Below, piece after piece: positions 9,339-18,460 of a stretch of 64,000 bases of DNA; position 1 is the first letter of the stretch, and every line of letters starts with the position of its first letter. The DNA lies in NCBI RefSeq assembly GCF_002895435.1, contig NZ_POYJ01000002.1:372001-436000 (forward strand), written 5' to 3'. Both the position numbers and the translations under genes were made by a program. The DNA comes from Aquimarina sediminis (GTDB taxonomy: Bacteria; Bacteroidota; Bacteroidia; Flavobacteriales; Flavobacteriaceae). The notes beneath the pieces are model-generated. The model worked only from the letters and a program-made list of their open reading frames with translations, was not told the DNA's origin and searched no databases.

Positions 9339-9866
9339 ATTCATATTCTTACATTTTCTATTTTTAATTTTAGTTTTCAACATATATTATATATATCCTT
9401 TCTTTTTTTAAAATTTAAAAATAAATAATGATTATTATTATATAGTGTGAATAGCGGTATATCTTTTTTAGATTTTTTTTGGATATTAAGTAAAAGCATA
9501 TTTTCATAAACATATAAACAAGATATTAATATCCTAATAGCTTGAAAATCTTGTAAAAGTTATATTTAATTAACAGTTGTTAATAGGTTATAAACACATA
9601 AGATTCTTTATATAATTATGGTAAAACCGTAGTTTATAACATTAAATTAATACCTGAAAACTTATCCAAAAAAACATGAGTTATAATTTTGATTTCTGCT
9701 TAGCATCTCTGTATTCTAATAAAAATTGATATAGCCAAAAAAACTTCCTCAATTTTAGCAACTACTTATCCACATATAGTGTTAACAGAACATTACTAGT
9801 TATTAACATTGGGGTAATATTGGGTTAAATTATTGGCTTTTTGGAGTTTACTTTTTTAGATTAAAT
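9339..9866. other. Gene-free AT-rich stretch with DnaA-box cluster (candidate oriC)
   Basis: This stretch contains no credible gene. It has one exact DnaA box TTATCCACA (9766-9774) and several one-mismatch copies: TTATCCAAA (9662-9670), TTATAAACA (9588-9596), TTATTAACA (9800-9808) and, on the other strand, TGTGAATAG (9446-9454). A very AT-rich tract with TATATTATATATAT lies at about 9380-9420 and could be an unwinding element. The set fits a replication origin, but AT-rich DNA gives near-matches easily and dnaA is not nearby. Confidence 0.4.
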
Positions 9867-9874
9867 TATCTTTG
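9867..9874 (+). promoter_or_regulatory. -7 promoter box of the rpiB operon
   Basis: TATCTTTG is a perfect TAnnTTTG match, 28 bases before the chosen rpiB ATG. It overlaps an in-frame TTG at 9872, which rules that out as the start. Confidence 0.75.
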
Positions 9875-9901
9875 CTTTTTATAATGAAATTAATAAAAGA
9901 A

Positions 9902-10336
9902 ATGAAAATAGCTATAGGAAACGATCACGCTGGAACTGAATACAAGTTTGCAATTAAAGAGTATTTGGAGTCTGAAAAAGTTGAAGTTGTAAATTATGGA
10001 ACAAATGAGAATAGTAGTGTAGATTATCCTGATTTTGTGCATCCTGTAGCAAAAGATGTGGATAACACCAAAGTTGATTTTGGAATTTTAATTTGTGGAA
10101 GTGGTAATGGGGTTGCTATGACAGCAAATAAATATAAAAATGTTCGTGCAGGTCTTTGTTGGACAAAAGAAATTACCGAATTAACAAGACAGCATAATGA
10201 TGCTAATGTAATATGTATTCCGGCAAGATTTACATCTATTCCACAGGCATTGGAGATGGTCAAAACATTTTTAGCTACAAAATTTGAGGGAGGAAGACAT
10301 CTAAATAGAGTAAATAAAATACCTATGTGTATTTAA
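9902..10336 (+). CDS. rpiB: Ribose 5-phosphate isomerase B
   Basis: Interconverts ribulose 5-phosphate and ribose 5-phosphate in the pentose phosphate pathway. The 144-residue protein starts MKIAIGNDHAG (Asp8/His9 of the family), has the catalytic Cys65 in GILICGSGNGVAMTANK and His98 in RQHNDANV, and ends within a few residues of the usual family length. ATG at 9902 is preferred over ATG 9884 because it matches the family N-terminus and leaves a short leader after the promoter box at 9867. It leads an operon with the CDF exporter (3-base gap) and a GNAT gene. Confidence 0.93.
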   Translation: MKIAIGNDHAGTEYKFAIKEYLESEKVEVVNYGTNENSSVDYPDFVHPVAKDVDNTKVDFGILICGSGNGVAMTANKYKNVRAGLCWTKEITELTRQHNDANVICIPARFTSIPQALEMVKTFLATKFEGGRHLNRVNKIPMCI

Positions 10337-10339
10337 AAT

Positions 10340-11251
10340 ATGACAAAAAATTACGCTCATAATCAATCACACCATAAACTTACAGGGCGTAATTTATTAT
10401 ATTCTATTTTTTTAAATATTGGCATTACCGTTGCTCAGATAGTAGGTGGATTAATTTCTGGAAGTTTATCTTTATTATCAGATGCATTACATAATTTTAG
10501 CGATGTGATTTCTTTAATTGTTAGTTATTTTGCTAATAAATTGGTAAAGAAAGAAGCTTCTATCAAAAGAACTTTTGGGTTTAAAAGGGCAGAGATCATG
10601 GCAGCGTTTATAAATGCTGCTTCACTTATAATAATTGCGATAATACTCATTATTGAAGCTATAGAACGATTGCAAAACCCACAAGAAATAAGTGCGCGTC
10701 TTGTTATTGTATTTTCTATTGTAGCTATTATTGGTAATGGACTGAGTGTATTATTATTAAGAAGAAATAGTAAGGTAAATATGAATATAAGATCAGCTTA
10801 TGTACATTTATTTACTGATATGTTAGCTTCTGTAGCCGTATTATTGGGAGGATTAATAATAAAGTTTTTCAAGTTATTTTGGATAGATAGTGCATTAACT
10901 TTTATAATTGCCATTTATTTGATTATTGTGGGCTATGATCTTTTTAAAAGGTCTTTTAGAGTATTAATGCTATATACTCCGGATACTATTGAGGTAAAAG
11001 AAATTGTTAGTGTAATTAATAAATTAGATAAAGTCAAAAGTATTCATCATATTCATGTATGGCAACTTAATGAAGAAGAAACACATTTAGAAGCACATAT
11101 AGATTTTGAAAACAATATAAAAATATCAGAGTTTGGAGAAATCCTCGATACTGTTAAAGATATAGTTTACAAAAAATTTGGGATTAACCATGTTACCCTT
11201 CAACCAGAATATGATAACAAGGATAATAAGGATATCATAGTGCAAGATTAA
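10340..11251 (+). CDS. Cation diffusion facilitator (CzcD-like metal exporter)
   Basis: A 303-residue inner-membrane protein of the CDF family, which exports Zn2+ or similar divalent cations by proton exchange. Six transmembrane segments are visible. The metal-site motifs are SDALHNFSD in helix 2 and HLFTDMLASVAVL in helix 5, giving the HD-HD arrangement usual for Zn transporters. The cytosolic C-terminal domain carries SIHHIHVWQLNEEETHLEAH, another known metal-binding region. It begins 3 bases after rpiB and is clearly co-transcribed with it. Confidence 0.92.
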   Translation: MTKNYAHNQSHHKLTGRNLLYSIFLNIGITVAQIVGGLISGSLSLLSDALHNFSDVISLIVSYFANKLVKKEASIKRTFGFKRAEIMAAFINAASLIIIAIILIIEAIERLQNPQEISARLVIVFSIVAIIGNGLSVLLLRRNSKVNMNIRSAYVHLFTDMLASVAVLLGGLIIKFFKLFWIDSALTFIIAIYLIIVGYDLFKRSFRVLMLYTPDTIEVKEIVSVINKLDKVKSIHHIHVWQLNEEETHLEAHIDFENNIKISEFGEILDTVKDIVYKKFGINHVTLQPEYDNKDNKDIIVQD

Positions 11252-11256
11252 TACAT

Positions 11257-11703
11257 ATGGATATTAAATTTGAAATAAAAAGTTTTGATGAACTTACTAC
11301 TGAAGAACTCTATAATATTTTACGATTACGAGCAGAGGTCTTTGTTGTAGAACAAGATTGTGTATATCAAGATATTGATAATAAAGATCAAAAAGCACTT
11401 CATGTGATTGGGTATAAAAATGAACGAGTTATAGCTTATACGAGACTATTTGATGCTGGAAAATATTTTGAAAGAGCAAGTATTGGTAGAGTAGTAGTAG
11501 CTGAAGAAGAAAGAAAATATGGTTATGGTCATGATTTAATAAAAGAAAGTATCAATGCTATAGAATCCTATTTTAAAACTAAAGACATTAAAATAGCAGC
11601 CCAAACCTATTTAAAAAACTTTTACGAATCACATGGTTTTATAAAGATAGGAGAAGAATATCTAGAAGATGGAATACCACATATAGACATGATCATTGAC
11701 TAA
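11257..11703 (+). CDS. ElaA-like GNAT acetyltransferase
   Basis: The 148-residue GNAT-fold protein has the ElaA pattern: RLRAEVFVVEQDCVYQDID near the N-terminus, SIGRVVVAEEERKYGYGHDL (acetyl-CoA loop; an R-x-x-G-x-G-like turn) in the middle and FYESHGFIKIGEEYLEDGIP at the end. It transfers an acetyl group from acetyl-CoA to an unknown amine. It is the last gene of the rpiB operon (5-base gap after the CDF gene) and is closed by a hairpin at 11709. Confidence 0.85.
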   Translation: MDIKFEIKSFDELTTEELYNILRLRAEVFVVEQDCVYQDIDNKDQKALHVIGYKNERVIAYTRLFDAGKYFERASIGRVVVAEEERKYGYGHDLIKESINAIESYFKTKDIKIAAQTYLKNFYESHGFIKIGEEYLEDGIPHIDMIID

Positions 11704-11708
11704 AATAT

Positions 11709-11745
11709 AAAAGAGCTGTTAGAATATCTCCTATCAGCTCTTTTA
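11709..11745. terminator. Terminator between the GNAT gene and the S41 protease
   Basis: An inverted repeat, AAAGAGCTG...CAGCTCTTT with one mismatch inside the stem, flanked by A-rich and T-rich runs, lies between two converging genes and may work in both directions. Confidence 0.75.
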
Positions 11746-11764
11746 TAATATTAAGAAAGTACCT

Positions 11765-13393
11765 CTATTTTAACATATTTTGATATTTTTTTGAGTCATT
11801 AAGAATTTCTTGACTTTTGGTCACTTCAGGATTATGTGTTACATAATAGTTATATAATCCTTCGCGATAGAAATAGCGTTTAATAATCTCATCTGTAAGC
11901 AAATTAACAATTTCATTCTTATATGTATCCAAAGCATTCTGTTTAGAGACATTAATAGAAGCTATAAGCTCATTGTATGAAGATGTAATGTCATTGTCTA
12001 ATTTTTCTCGTTTAGCCACTTCTAGGGCTTTTTTAAAGGATTTTTCGGTATTAGTCTCAAAATTAAAATCACTTTTCTTTACAAAACTCTTAAAATCTTC
12101 ATAATCATTATTAGTAAATTTAAAATCACTTGATTTTTTTAATTGATGTGAATAATAATATTTTGTTCCGTATTCGAAAATAGCATTTGATCTTAATAAG
12201 GCAGTTGTGATTTTGCTAAATTTAGATGTTTCTAATTCAATATCCGGTTGTATACCTCCTCCATCATATACTGTTCTACCGTTTTTGGTTTTAAAAGCTT
12301 TAAAATCTTGCTCGTCGATTCTCACGGCTTTATTATCCTTATCACGATTCCAATAATCCAGAGCTTGTATGCATCTGCCACTAGGGGTATAATATCGTGA
12401 TATTGTAATTTTTAATTGAGTACCATATGTTAGCTTTTTTGGTCGTTGTACTAGTCCTTTACCAAAGCTTCTGGCTCCAATCACTATTCCTCTATCTAAA
12501 TCTTGTATACTACCGGCTACAATCTCACTAGCAGAAGCACTTCTACCATTAACCAATACTACTAGCGGGATTTGAATATCAATAGGATCTCTTTTTGTAA
12601 AATATTCTTTATTATATTTTTTTACTACCGATTTTGTTGTCGTAATCAATTCATCTTTTGGGACAAAGATGTTTGTGACATTTATAGCTTCACTTAATAA
12701 ACCACCTGGATTTCCTCTCAAATCCAGAATTATTTTATCAGCTCCTTTGGCCTTTAACTCTTTTAGTGCATCTATAGTTTCGCTAGAAGCTTTACTATTG
12801 AATTTTGATAATACAATATATCCAGTGTTATCTTCTAACAATGTATGATAAGGAACGGCATCTACTTCTATTTCTTCTCTTGTAAGTACTGTAGTTTTTG
12901 TTTGCCCCTGTCTTTTGTAAGTAATATCTACTTTGGTTCCACTTGCTCCTTTAAGAAGCTCTCCCGCGTCATCTTTAAAATCTGCAACAACTATATTTCC
13001 TATTTGTATAATTTCATCACCAGCTTTAAGACCAGCTTTATCTGCGGGATAATTTTTATAAGGTTCTATGATAATAATTTTGTCTTTTATAGTCTTTACA
13101 GAGGCTCCTATACCTGTATACTCTCCTGCATTACGTATTTTTGATGCTTCTACATCCTGTTCATTCCAATATTTGGTATATGGATCTAAATCATCTAACA
13201 TGGCTTTAATTGCTGTATCCATTAATTCTGCAGGATTGGTTTCATCTACATAGTTCATGTTTAATTCTTTAAACATAGTAGTGAAAATTTCAATCTGTTT
13301 GGCAATTTCAAAAAAATCTGATTTAAAACTTACTGTAGAAAGCAAGAGCAAAATGGCGATAGCCGGGTAGATAATTCTCTTTTTCATGGACAT
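11765..13393 (-). CDS. S41 family C-terminal processing peptidase
   Basis: A periplasmic or envelope serine protease of the CtpA type, 542 residues. An N-terminal hydrophobic segment (IIYPAIAILLLLSTVSF) acts as signal or anchor. A PDZ domain follows (TGIGASVKTIKDKIIII to about residue 165). The S41 core carries LRGNPGGLLSEAI, the serine in NGRSASASEIVAG and the lysine in GARSFGKGLVQ, the Ser-Lys dyad. The C-terminal 150 residues are helical. Two close ATG starts exist (13393 and 13387) and cannot be separated. It lies 41 bases after rnpA, a pairing that suggests one transcript. Confidence 0.92.
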   Translation of the reverse strand: MSMKKRIIYPAIAILLLLSTVSFKSDFFEIAKQIEIFTTMFKELNMNYVDETNPAELMDTAIKAMLDDLDPYTKYWNEQDVEASKIRNAGEYTGIGASVKTIKDKIIIIEPYKNYPADKAGLKAGDEIIQIGNIVVADFKDDAGELLKGASGTKVDITYKRQGQTKTTVLTREEIEVDAVPYHTLLEDNTGYIVLSKFNSKASSETIDALKELKAKGADKIILDLRGNPGGLLSEAINVTNIFVPKDELITTTKSVVKKYNKEYFTKRDPIDIQIPLVVLVNGRSASASEIVAGSIQDLDRGIVIGARSFGKGLVQRPKKLTYGTQLKITISRYYTPSGRCIQALDYWNRDKDNKAVRIDEQDFKAFKTKNGRTVYDGGGIQPDIELETSKFSKITTALLRSNAIFEYGTKYYYSHQLKKSSDFKFTNNDYEDFKSFVKKSDFNFETNTEKSFKKALEVAKREKLDNDITSSYNELIASINVSKQNALDTYKNEIVNLLTDEIIKRYFYREGLYNYYVTHNPEVTKSQEILNDSKKYQNMLK

Positions 13394-13434
13394 ATTTTTT
13401 AATATTTTAAATAAAAAACAGTATCAATTTTATA

Positions 13435-13812
13435 TTAACTGGTTTTAATTTCTTGAGAAATAAATTTTTGTAATATTCCTTTTATTTTAGATTCAAGCAA
13501 TGAATATTCAGGAATTTCTTTCCCTGAATATAAGAACATAAAAGTGAATTGATGGGTAGTATCGGATACAAGATACTTATTTTTTCTATAACTTTCTCGT
13601 AATAATCTCTTAATAAGATTTCGATCTACAGCTTTTTTAAAATTACGTTTACTAACAGATACTCCTGCTTTTACAGTAATGTTTTCTTCAAAAATAGATT
13701 TTCTATAGACTAATCGAATAGGGTATTTTGAAATAGATTTACCTTCTGAAAAGAGTAAATCTATTTCTGTTTTACTTTTTAATCTTTCTTTTTTATTAAA
13801 AGTTGCCTTCAT
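13435..13812 (-). CDS. rnpA: Ribonuclease P protein component
   Basis: Protein subunit of RNase P, which matures tRNA 5' ends. The 125-residue basic protein has the family core: FNKKERLKSKTEIDLLFSEG near the start, VSKRNFKKAVDRNLIKRLLR (the RNR signature region) and the following ESYRKNK. It is of normal length. It is not next to rpmH or dnaA, its usual partners in many bacteria; instead the S41 protease gene follows on the same strand. Confidence 0.93.
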   Translation of the reverse strand: MKATFNKKERLKSKTEIDLLFSEGKSISKYPIRLVYRKSIFEENITVKAGVSVSKRNFKKAVDRNLIKRLLRESYRKNKYLVSDTTHQFTFMFLYSGKEIPEYSLLESKIKGILQKFISQEIKTS

Positions 13813-13856
13813 GGGCGTTAAATGTAGTAATTAGATCAGTAATAAGATTTATATAT

Positions 13857-13893
13857 AAAAAAACCTTACAGATTTACTAAAAACCGTAAGGTT
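13857..13893 (-). terminator. Terminator of the M1 peptidase operon
   Basis: On the minus strand an 8-bp stem (AACCTTAC with GTAAGGTT), a 16-base loop and seven T follow the stop of the M1 peptidase gene by about 42 bases. Confidence 0.75.
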
Positions 13894-13935
13894 AATATTT
13901 AGTTCTATAAGGTTTATTCTTAGGTTTTATGGTGT

Positions 13936-15765
13936 TTATTCTGAAAAAGCATTATTACTAGGGTTGATATCTGCCATAGTTTTTGTAATATCAATTTCAA
14001 TCGACTTTATCTCAGATTTTGGTTTAGAAATTTCTAACGAATAGGTAGGGTGGGTCCAGGGCCAATCCGGTAAGATCGTTCTTTTCATTGACGGAATTGG
14101 GTTCTCTTTTTCACCACGCATCTGTCTTAAAGGAACGTAAAATGATTCTATAGTACTATCATTATATTCTACATAAATATCAACAGGCATAGGCATTAAT
14201 CCAATACGTTCTATAGTAATTTTTGTAGTGTTGTTATTATCTACTACTTCTTTTATACCATAATCAATTGTGTTTGTTGTTTGTGTCCAATCAGTTAAAT
14301 ACCAATCTAATTGTATTCCGGATACCTTTTCTGCTACTCTTTTAAAGTCATTTGGAGTGGGATGTTTAAATTTCCACTCATTAAAATATCTTTTAATTGT
14401 TTTCGCAAGATTGTCTTCGCCTATTACATATCCTAGTTGAGAAAGAAATACAGCCCCTTTTGAATACGCAGAAGCACCATAAGCTGCGTTATGCGAATAA
14501 CGGTCGGCCTGAGTAGTTTGTGGCTGTTCTATACCAGAAATAGCCAGTTGATAATATCCATTATATAATCCTCTTAATGAATTTGGATTATTTTGTTTCA
14601 TTACTTCATTCATGGCTAAAGTAGAGATATAGCTTGTAAACCCTTCATCCATCCATTCATGTTTAGATTCATTGGTTGCAAGAATATGTTGAAACCATGA
14701 ATGAGCCATTTCATGAGCAGTTACTCCAACTAGGCTACCAAAACTTCTTTCTCCAGTAATCAAAGTACACATAGCATACTCCATACCACCGTCACCTCCT
14801 TGCAAAACAGAGTATTGTTCATATGGGTATTTTCCTATTTTTTCACTAAAATAATTTATTAGCTCTACAGTTTTAGGCTGCAAATCTTTCCAATTATCAA
14901 TAATGTTTTTATTGTTTTTATATAAAAAGTGTAAAGTAGGTCCATTAGGAACTTTTACTACGTCATGCAAATAATCAGGATCTGCAGTCCAGGCAAAATC
15001 ATGTACGTTTTTGGCAATAAAATGCCACGAAAGCTTTTTTCCTTTTCTCTTTACTGTAGTTCCAGGACTCTCATATCCATATCCTATTTCTTGTGGATTT
15101 TGTAGGGTTCCTGTACCACCAATGATGTAATTTTTATCAAGCGTTAGTGTTACGTCAAAATTTCCCCATACTCCATGAAATTCTCTGGCTATATAAGGAT
15201 CTGCATGCCATCCTTCAAAATCATATTCAGCAATTTTGGGATACCATTGTGTCATTGATAACGCTATGCCTTCTTTATTGTTTCTACCAGAACGACGAAT
15301 TTGTAGAGGTACCTGACCATTAAAATTCATAGAAAAAGTAACTTTTTCTCCAGGCAGAATAGGTTTACCTAATGTTACTTCTAAAACTGTCCCTTCAGTT
15401 TTATACATAATAGGTTTACCATTTTGAGTTAGTGATGAAACTTTTAAATACCCTATTTCTTCTGGAGTAAGTTTACTTACTCTATTTCCCACTCTAGGAT
15501 CTGGATCAGGAAGGTTAAGTGAACGTACATCCATTTCGCTTCCCGGTTGAAACGCATTGAAATGTAGATGATAGAACACTTGATGTAATGTATCAGGAGA
15601 ATTATTAGAATACACTAATTCTTGTGTTCCTTCATATTGAAAGTTTTCAACATTCATATCTACTTTCATAGTATAATCAACCTGTTGTTGCCAATATGAT
15701 GTGTTGTTTTGCGCAACTACACAAAATATCCCAACAAAAAAAACGAAAACAAATTTTTTAATCAT
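13936..15765 (-). CDS. Exported M1 family aminopeptidase
   Basis: The 609-residue zinc metallopeptidase has a signal peptide (MIKKFVFVFFVGIFCVVAQ). The N-terminal beta domain is followed by the catalytic thermolysin-like domain, with the substrate motif GGMEY (327-331), zinc ligands HEMAH (351-355) and the third ligand in WMDEGF (Glu374). These are the complete active-site residues of gluzincin aminopeptidases. It is the last gene of a three-gene run with the subtilase (11 bases upstream) and the metallo-hydrolase, suggesting joint use in peptide breakdown outside the cytoplasm. Confidence 0.92.
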   Translation of the reverse strand: MIKKFVFVFFVGIFCVVAQNNTSYWQQQVDYTMKVDMNVENFQYEGTQELVYSNNSPDTLHQVFYHLHFNAFQPGSEMDVRSLNLPDPDPRVGNRVSKLTPEEIGYLKVSSLTQNGKPIMYKTEGTVLEVTLGKPILPGEKVTFSMNFNGQVPLQIRRSGRNNKEGIALSMTQWYPKIAEYDFEGWHADPYIAREFHGVWGNFDVTLTLDKNYIIGGTGTLQNPQEIGYGYESPGTTVKRKGKKLSWHFIAKNVHDFAWTADPDYLHDVVKVPNGPTLHFLYKNNKNIIDNWKDLQPKTVELINYFSEKIGKYPYEQYSVLQGGDGGMEYAMCTLITGERSFGSLVGVTAHEMAHSWFQHILATNESKHEWMDEGFTSYISTLAMNEVMKQNNPNSLRGLYNGYYQLAISGIEQPQTTQADRYSHNAAYGASAYSKGAVFLSQLGYVIGEDNLAKTIKRYFNEWKFKHPTPNDFKRVAEKVSGIQLDWYLTDWTQTTNTIDYGIKEVVDNNNTTKITIERIGLMPMPVDIYVEYNDSTIESFYVPLRQMRGEKENPIPSMKRTILPDWPWTHPTYSLEISKPKSEIKSIEIDITKTMADINPSNNAFSE

Positions 15766-15776
15766 AACACTATAAA

Positions 15777-17453
15777 TTATTTAGACAACTTATCAGCCAT
15801 AATGAGGGCGTTATACAAATTTACCATTTTACCTGATTTTGATAAAGAAGAGAAGCTTCCCACATTTGTTTGTTCACCTCCAATCACTACAGAGGCTTTG
15901 GTATTTAATCCACTATCCATAAGTATTTTTTTCACTTGCGAAGCTTTCAATTTTGGATAGTAAGATCTAATTAATGCTGCTACACCAGCTACACCAGGTG
16001 CTGCCATTGATGTTCCTTGTAAAAACTCATATGAATTGTTAGGGGTTGTTGACCATATTTGAACTCCAGGCGCAAAGGCATCTACATTTGTTTTTCCATA
16101 ATTAGAAAAATCTGCAACCAAACTAGATCCATATGTATAATTTAAAGCCCCAATAGTGATAAAGTTATCCGCTATTTCTGCACCATTATCTATTTGATCA
16201 TTTGGATATACTGTTTTTTTATCAAGATCTGCTCCTTCATTTCCTGCTGCATTTACGATTAAGACATCTTTTGAAGCAGCATAAGAAATCGCCTCTCTTA
16301 CCCATTCTGGGTGTGTGCTGTAATATTTTCCAAAACTCGTATTGATTACTTTGGCACCATTATCTACCGCATATCGTAGTGCTAAAGCAATATCTTTATC
16401 ATATTCATCACCATTAGGAACAGCTCTAATTGCCATTATTTTTACATTATGAGCAACACCATTCATCCCTATTCCATTATTTCTTTCTGCAGCAATAATA
16501 CCAGCTACATGGGTACCATGTTTTATACCATCTTTTTTAGGATCTGGCCCCATAACATTATTATTTCCATACTTTTTATCTGTGATATCATCTACATTAT
16601 CACCAACAACTGTTCTACCATCAAACTCAAGATTTAAATTGTAATTTAATTGTTCAGCAAAATGATCTACACCTTCTTTAATGTTTTTTATAAAATCAGG
16701 AATGGTATCTCCTGGCTCCATAAACCCAAACATTTGGGCAAGAAAAGCAACATGCTGTTGCATCTCCTGGGTTTTTGCTTCTACATTTAAAAGTTCTGCA
16801 CGAGAATAATTTTCTTTTCCGATGGCATCTACAATTGCTTTATGAGACATTTCTGATTGATGTAGAATCTGCTCATATTGCAGCTTTTGTGTTGAGTTTT
16901 CCTGATATTCTTTTTCATATTCAGCTTTAGCTTCAATATACTTTTGGTATTCATCTCTATCGGTATCTTCTACCGAAGCTAAAGTTTTACCTACATATTT
17001 TGGCTTTAATTTTTTAATGATTCTTACATATTCAAGATTTTCATCTTTAGAATCTCCTAAAAAATTCCAACCATGGATATCATCAACATACCCATTGTTA
17101 TCATCATCTTTATTGTTTCCTTTAATCTCTTTTTGGTTAGTCCAAATAACGCCATCAAGATCCTCATGTTCTATATCAACACCGCTATCGATAACACCAA
17201 CAATAACAGTTTGACCCTTTTTATTTTTTAGAAGCTCATTATAAGCTTTATTTACACTCATTCCCGGTATAGTGTCTGAAACTAAATCAAGCGAATTCCA
17301 GCCCTTTAATTGAGTTTCTGTTGGGTCTATATTTTTTAAAGGAATGGCGTCAATGTTTTCTATAGGAGTAGAGACGATTGTAGGAGCACCACAGCCAACC
17401 AATAATAAAGATGAAGCAATAGTGGCAAAAAATTTACTAGATGTGGGAGTCAT
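15777..17453 (-). CDS. Subtilisin-like S8 peptidase lipoprotein
   Basis: Counting from the ATG at 17453 the protein has 558 residues and a lipoprotein signal (SSLLLVGCG, Cys21). The Asp-His-Ser triad is complete: Asp89 in VGVIDSGVDIEHEDL, His312 in KHGTHVAGIIAAE, Ser482 in LQGTSMAAPGVAG. About 220 residues separate Asp and His, far more than in subtilisin; the extra part is a charged helical insert (about 140-280). A longer frame to 17483 would overlap the upstream gene by 17 bases, so the internal ATG is preferred. Its product probably faces the periplasm or the outside. Confidence 0.9.
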   Translation of the reverse strand: MTPTSSKFFATIASSLLLVGCGAPTIVSTPIENIDAIPLKNIDPTETQLKGWNSLDLVSDTIPGMSVNKAYNELLKNKKGQTVIVGVIDSGVDIEHEDLDGVIWTNQKEIKGNNKDDDNNGYVDDIHGWNFLGDSKDENLEYVRIIKKLKPKYVGKTLASVEDTDRDEYQKYIEAKAEYEKEYQENSTQKLQYEQILHQSEMSHKAIVDAIGKENYSRAELLNVEAKTQEMQQHVAFLAQMFGFMEPGDTIPDFIKNIKEGVDHFAEQLNYNLNLEFDGRTVVGDNVDDITDKKYGNNNVMGPDPKKDGIKHGTHVAGIIAAERNNGIGMNGVAHNVKIMAIRAVPNGDEYDKDIALALRYAVDNGAKVINTSFGKYYSTHPEWVREAISYAASKDVLIVNAAGNEGADLDKKTVYPNDQIDNGAEIADNFITIGALNYTYGSSLVADFSNYGKTNVDAFAPGVQIWSTTPNNSYEFLQGTSMAAPGVAGVAALIRSYYPKLKASQVKKILMDSGLNTKASVVIGGEQTNVGSFSSLSKSGKMVNLYNALIMADKLSK

Positions 17454-17466
17454 TTTGTTTTTTGTT

Positions 17467-18327
17467 TTAATTGAATATTTCATGACATGTAAAAACGTCT
17501 TTAAGACGAACCCCTTTTGGGGTATGTTGTACGGTTATTATTTCATTATGAGCATCATGTTCGAGGAACAAGTACCATCCATTTGATGCAGCGTTTTCGA
17601 GAAACAGTTTTTTTTCGTCCAAAGTTAACAAAGGTCTGGTATCATAACCCATTACATATGGTAAAGGTATATGACCAGCAGTTGGCAATAAGTCAGCCAT
17701 AAAAACAATGGTCTTATCTTTATACTCTATATGAGGAATCATTTGCTTTTCTGTATGACCATTAGCAAATAGTACGCCAAAACCTAATTCAGAGCTTTTT
17801 TGGAATGTGGTATCTGTTCTGGAAACAAAGCTCAATTGTCCACTTTCTTGAATAGGAATAATGTTTTCTTTCAAAAAAGAAGCTTTTTCTCTTTGGTTAG
17901 GAGCTACTGCCCATTGCCAGTGTTCTTTATTACTCCATATTTTAGCATTTTTGAATGCTAATTCATATCCGGTTCGTGTATTATTCCATTGTACCACTCC
18001 ACCACAATGATCAAAGTGAAGATGAGTAATAAAGACATCAGTAATATCATCCCTATGAAACCCATTCTTTTTTAAAGAAAGATCTATACTATCATTACCC
18101 CAAAGAGAATAATAACTAAAGAACTTTTCAGACTGTTTATCGCCCATTCCAGAGTCTATAAGGATAAGTCTGTCTCCATCTTCAATAAGCAAACATCTTG
18201 ATGCAATATCAATAAGGTTTTTCTCATCTGCTGGATTTGTTTTGTTCCATAAAACTTTAGGAACTACTCCAAACATGGCACCTCCATCAAGCTTAAAATT
18301 CCCGGCATTTATGGGATATAAATTCAT
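17467..18327 (-). CDS. MBL-fold metallo-hydrolase
   Basis: The 286-residue soluble hydrolase has the metallo-beta-lactamase signature THLHFDHCGG, further ligands in ANGHTEKQ and the final LEHDAHN. No signal peptide is seen. The layout matches quorum-quenching-lactonase-like or glyoxalase-II-like members, but the substrate is not evident. It is first in the run of three minus-strand hydrolase genes; the gap to the subtilase ATG is 13 bases. Confidence 0.88.
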   Translation of the reverse strand: MNLYPINAGNFKLDGGAMFGVVPKVLWNKTNPADEKNLIDIASRCLLIEDGDRLILIDSGMGDKQSEKFFSYYSLWGNDSIDLSLKKNGFHRDDITDVFITHLHFDHCGGVVQWNNTRTGYELAFKNAKIWSNKEHWQWAVAPNQREKASFLKENIIPIQESGQLSFVSRTDTTFQKSSELGFGVLFANGHTEKQMIPHIEYKDKTIVFMADLLPTAGHIPLPYVMGYDTRPLLTLDEKKLFLENAASNGWYLFLEHDAHNEIITVQHTPKGVRLKDVFTCHEIFN

Positions 18328-18460
18328 CTGTTTATTTATATTAATTTTTTATTCGCGTAATGTAATTGCCAACAATTATTTTTGTTGATGTTAACAAATT
18401 GTAATGACATATTCCCATAAAGCATTAAAAATCTTTGCAAAATAGAAAAAATGGAAGGGA

